A DNA stretch of 50,713 bases from positions 1 through 50,713 of the forward strand of contig DAOUKG010000024.1 of assembly GCA_034421575.1 (NCBI GenBank), given 5' to 3'. Below are positions 50,601 through 50,713 of this stretch, piece after piece. This stretch comes from VXLM01 sp034421575. GTDB taxonomy: Bacteria > Chloroflexota > Dehalococcoidia > Lucifugimonadales > VXLM01. The translations under genes and the position numbers were made by a program. Each line of letters opens with the position of its first letter. Position 1 is the stretch's first letter. Under the pieces are notes generated by a model. The model ran no database searches and was not told the origin of the DNA. It worked only from the letters and a program-made list of their open reading frames with translations.

Positions 50601-50614
50601 CAGGGCAATCGCAT
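50601..50614. repeat. 14-bp putative IS terminal sequence
   Basis: CAGGGCAATCGCAT, directly outside the stop codon of the transposase-like fragment; the reverse complement is at 98-111. Position fits the terminal inverted repeat of an insertion sequence. Confidence 0.45.
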
Positions 50615-50615
50615 C

Positions 50616-50713
50616 TTATTGGTCAAGGACCTTGAGTAGATAGTCATTGTCCCAGGCGGCGTCTTTTCGTTTGCCGGCGATGCTGCGCTTGGTGGATGTT
50701 TCGGCCTTGAGCA
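50616..50713 (-). mobile_element. C-terminal end of a probable transposase (ISAs1-like), cut by the window edge
   Basis: The minus-strand frame gives 31 residues, LKAETSTKRSIAGKRKDAAW then DNDYLLKVLDQ and a TAA. This basic ending, with K-R-x-I-x-x-K-R-K-x-A-x-W-D-x-D-Y-L-x-x-V-L, resembles the C-terminus of ISAs1-family (H-repeat-like) transposases as I recall them. The start lies beyond the window, so completeness is unknown. Confidence 0.5.

Noticed and set aside
1..50713. tRNA, rRNA or riboswitch
   Set aside because: By eye I found no cloverleaf, rRNA block or known riboswitch core; a covariance search was not possible.

Overview
The window is about 50.7 kb of gene-dense, GC-rich bacterial chromosome with no rRNA, no tRNA that I could see, and no CRISPR array. 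Gene content and layout point to a Chloroflexota bacterium of the Dehalococcoidia/SAR202 kind. The clues are an hspR-first chaperone operon with a HAIR-type operator, a MoeA fused to a periplasmic-binding-like domain, a tungsten/molybdenum aldehyde oxidoreductase, scattered catabolic enzymes (enolase superfamily, HpcH aldolase, phytanoyl-CoA dioxygenase-like, amidase, MDR and AKR oxidoreductases) and several families of short palindromic repeats between genes. The taxonomic call is inference from content, not from a marker phylogeny.

Left part (1-9.3 kb): an IS-end-like sequence and a hairpin repeat, a winged-helix-like protein with an acidic tail, a 49-residue basic protein on the minus strand, a repeat block, then a plus-strand run (dioxygenase, membrane protein, PAP2 phosphatase, TPR lipoprotein, AcuC-like deacetylase). 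Facing it is the minus-strand operon hspR-grpE-dnaK, driven by a near-consensus promoter overlapped by a palindrome matching the HspR operator. A small zinc-ribbon protein and a strong terminator follow.

Middle (9.3-23.8 kb): a sulfite-oxidase-fold molybdoenzyme, an abutting PIG-L/MDR dehydrogenase pair, a VOC protein, a 1016-residue ATPase-LuxR regulator, a membrane NfeD-type protease homologue, a glycosidase-like barrel protein, rsfS, the minus-strand run tsaE-tsaB-ndk, a metallophosphoesterase and a small esterase.

Formate/molybdopterin island (23.1-37.6 kb): one minus-strand operon encodes a three-subunit NAD-linked formate dehydrogenase (gamma, beta, alpha) plus an unrecognised 213-residue protein. 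A HEPN/nucleotidyltransferase module separates it from a second minus-strand operon: formate-tetrahydrofolate ligase, two different MoeA proteins, MobA, a MoaD-like sulfur carrier and an aldehyde:ferredoxin oxidoreductase. Together these can oxidise or activate formate, oxidise aldehydes and build or metallate the pterin cofactor both oxidoreductases need.

Right part (37.7-50.7 kb): an MFS exporter, an HpcH/HpaI aldolase, an AT-richer gene for a membrane-anchored PA14-lipase fusion, a tartrate/malate-type decarboxylating dehydrogenase, an amidase divergent from a solitary HicB-like regulator, an aldo/keto reductase, and a tight operon of a true formylglycine-generating enzyme, an unrecognised 444-residue protein and a mandelate-racemase-family enzyme. 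A hicAB toxin-antitoxin pair follows. The window ends in the C-terminus of a probable transposase, whose flanking 14-mer recurs in reverse complement near base 100.
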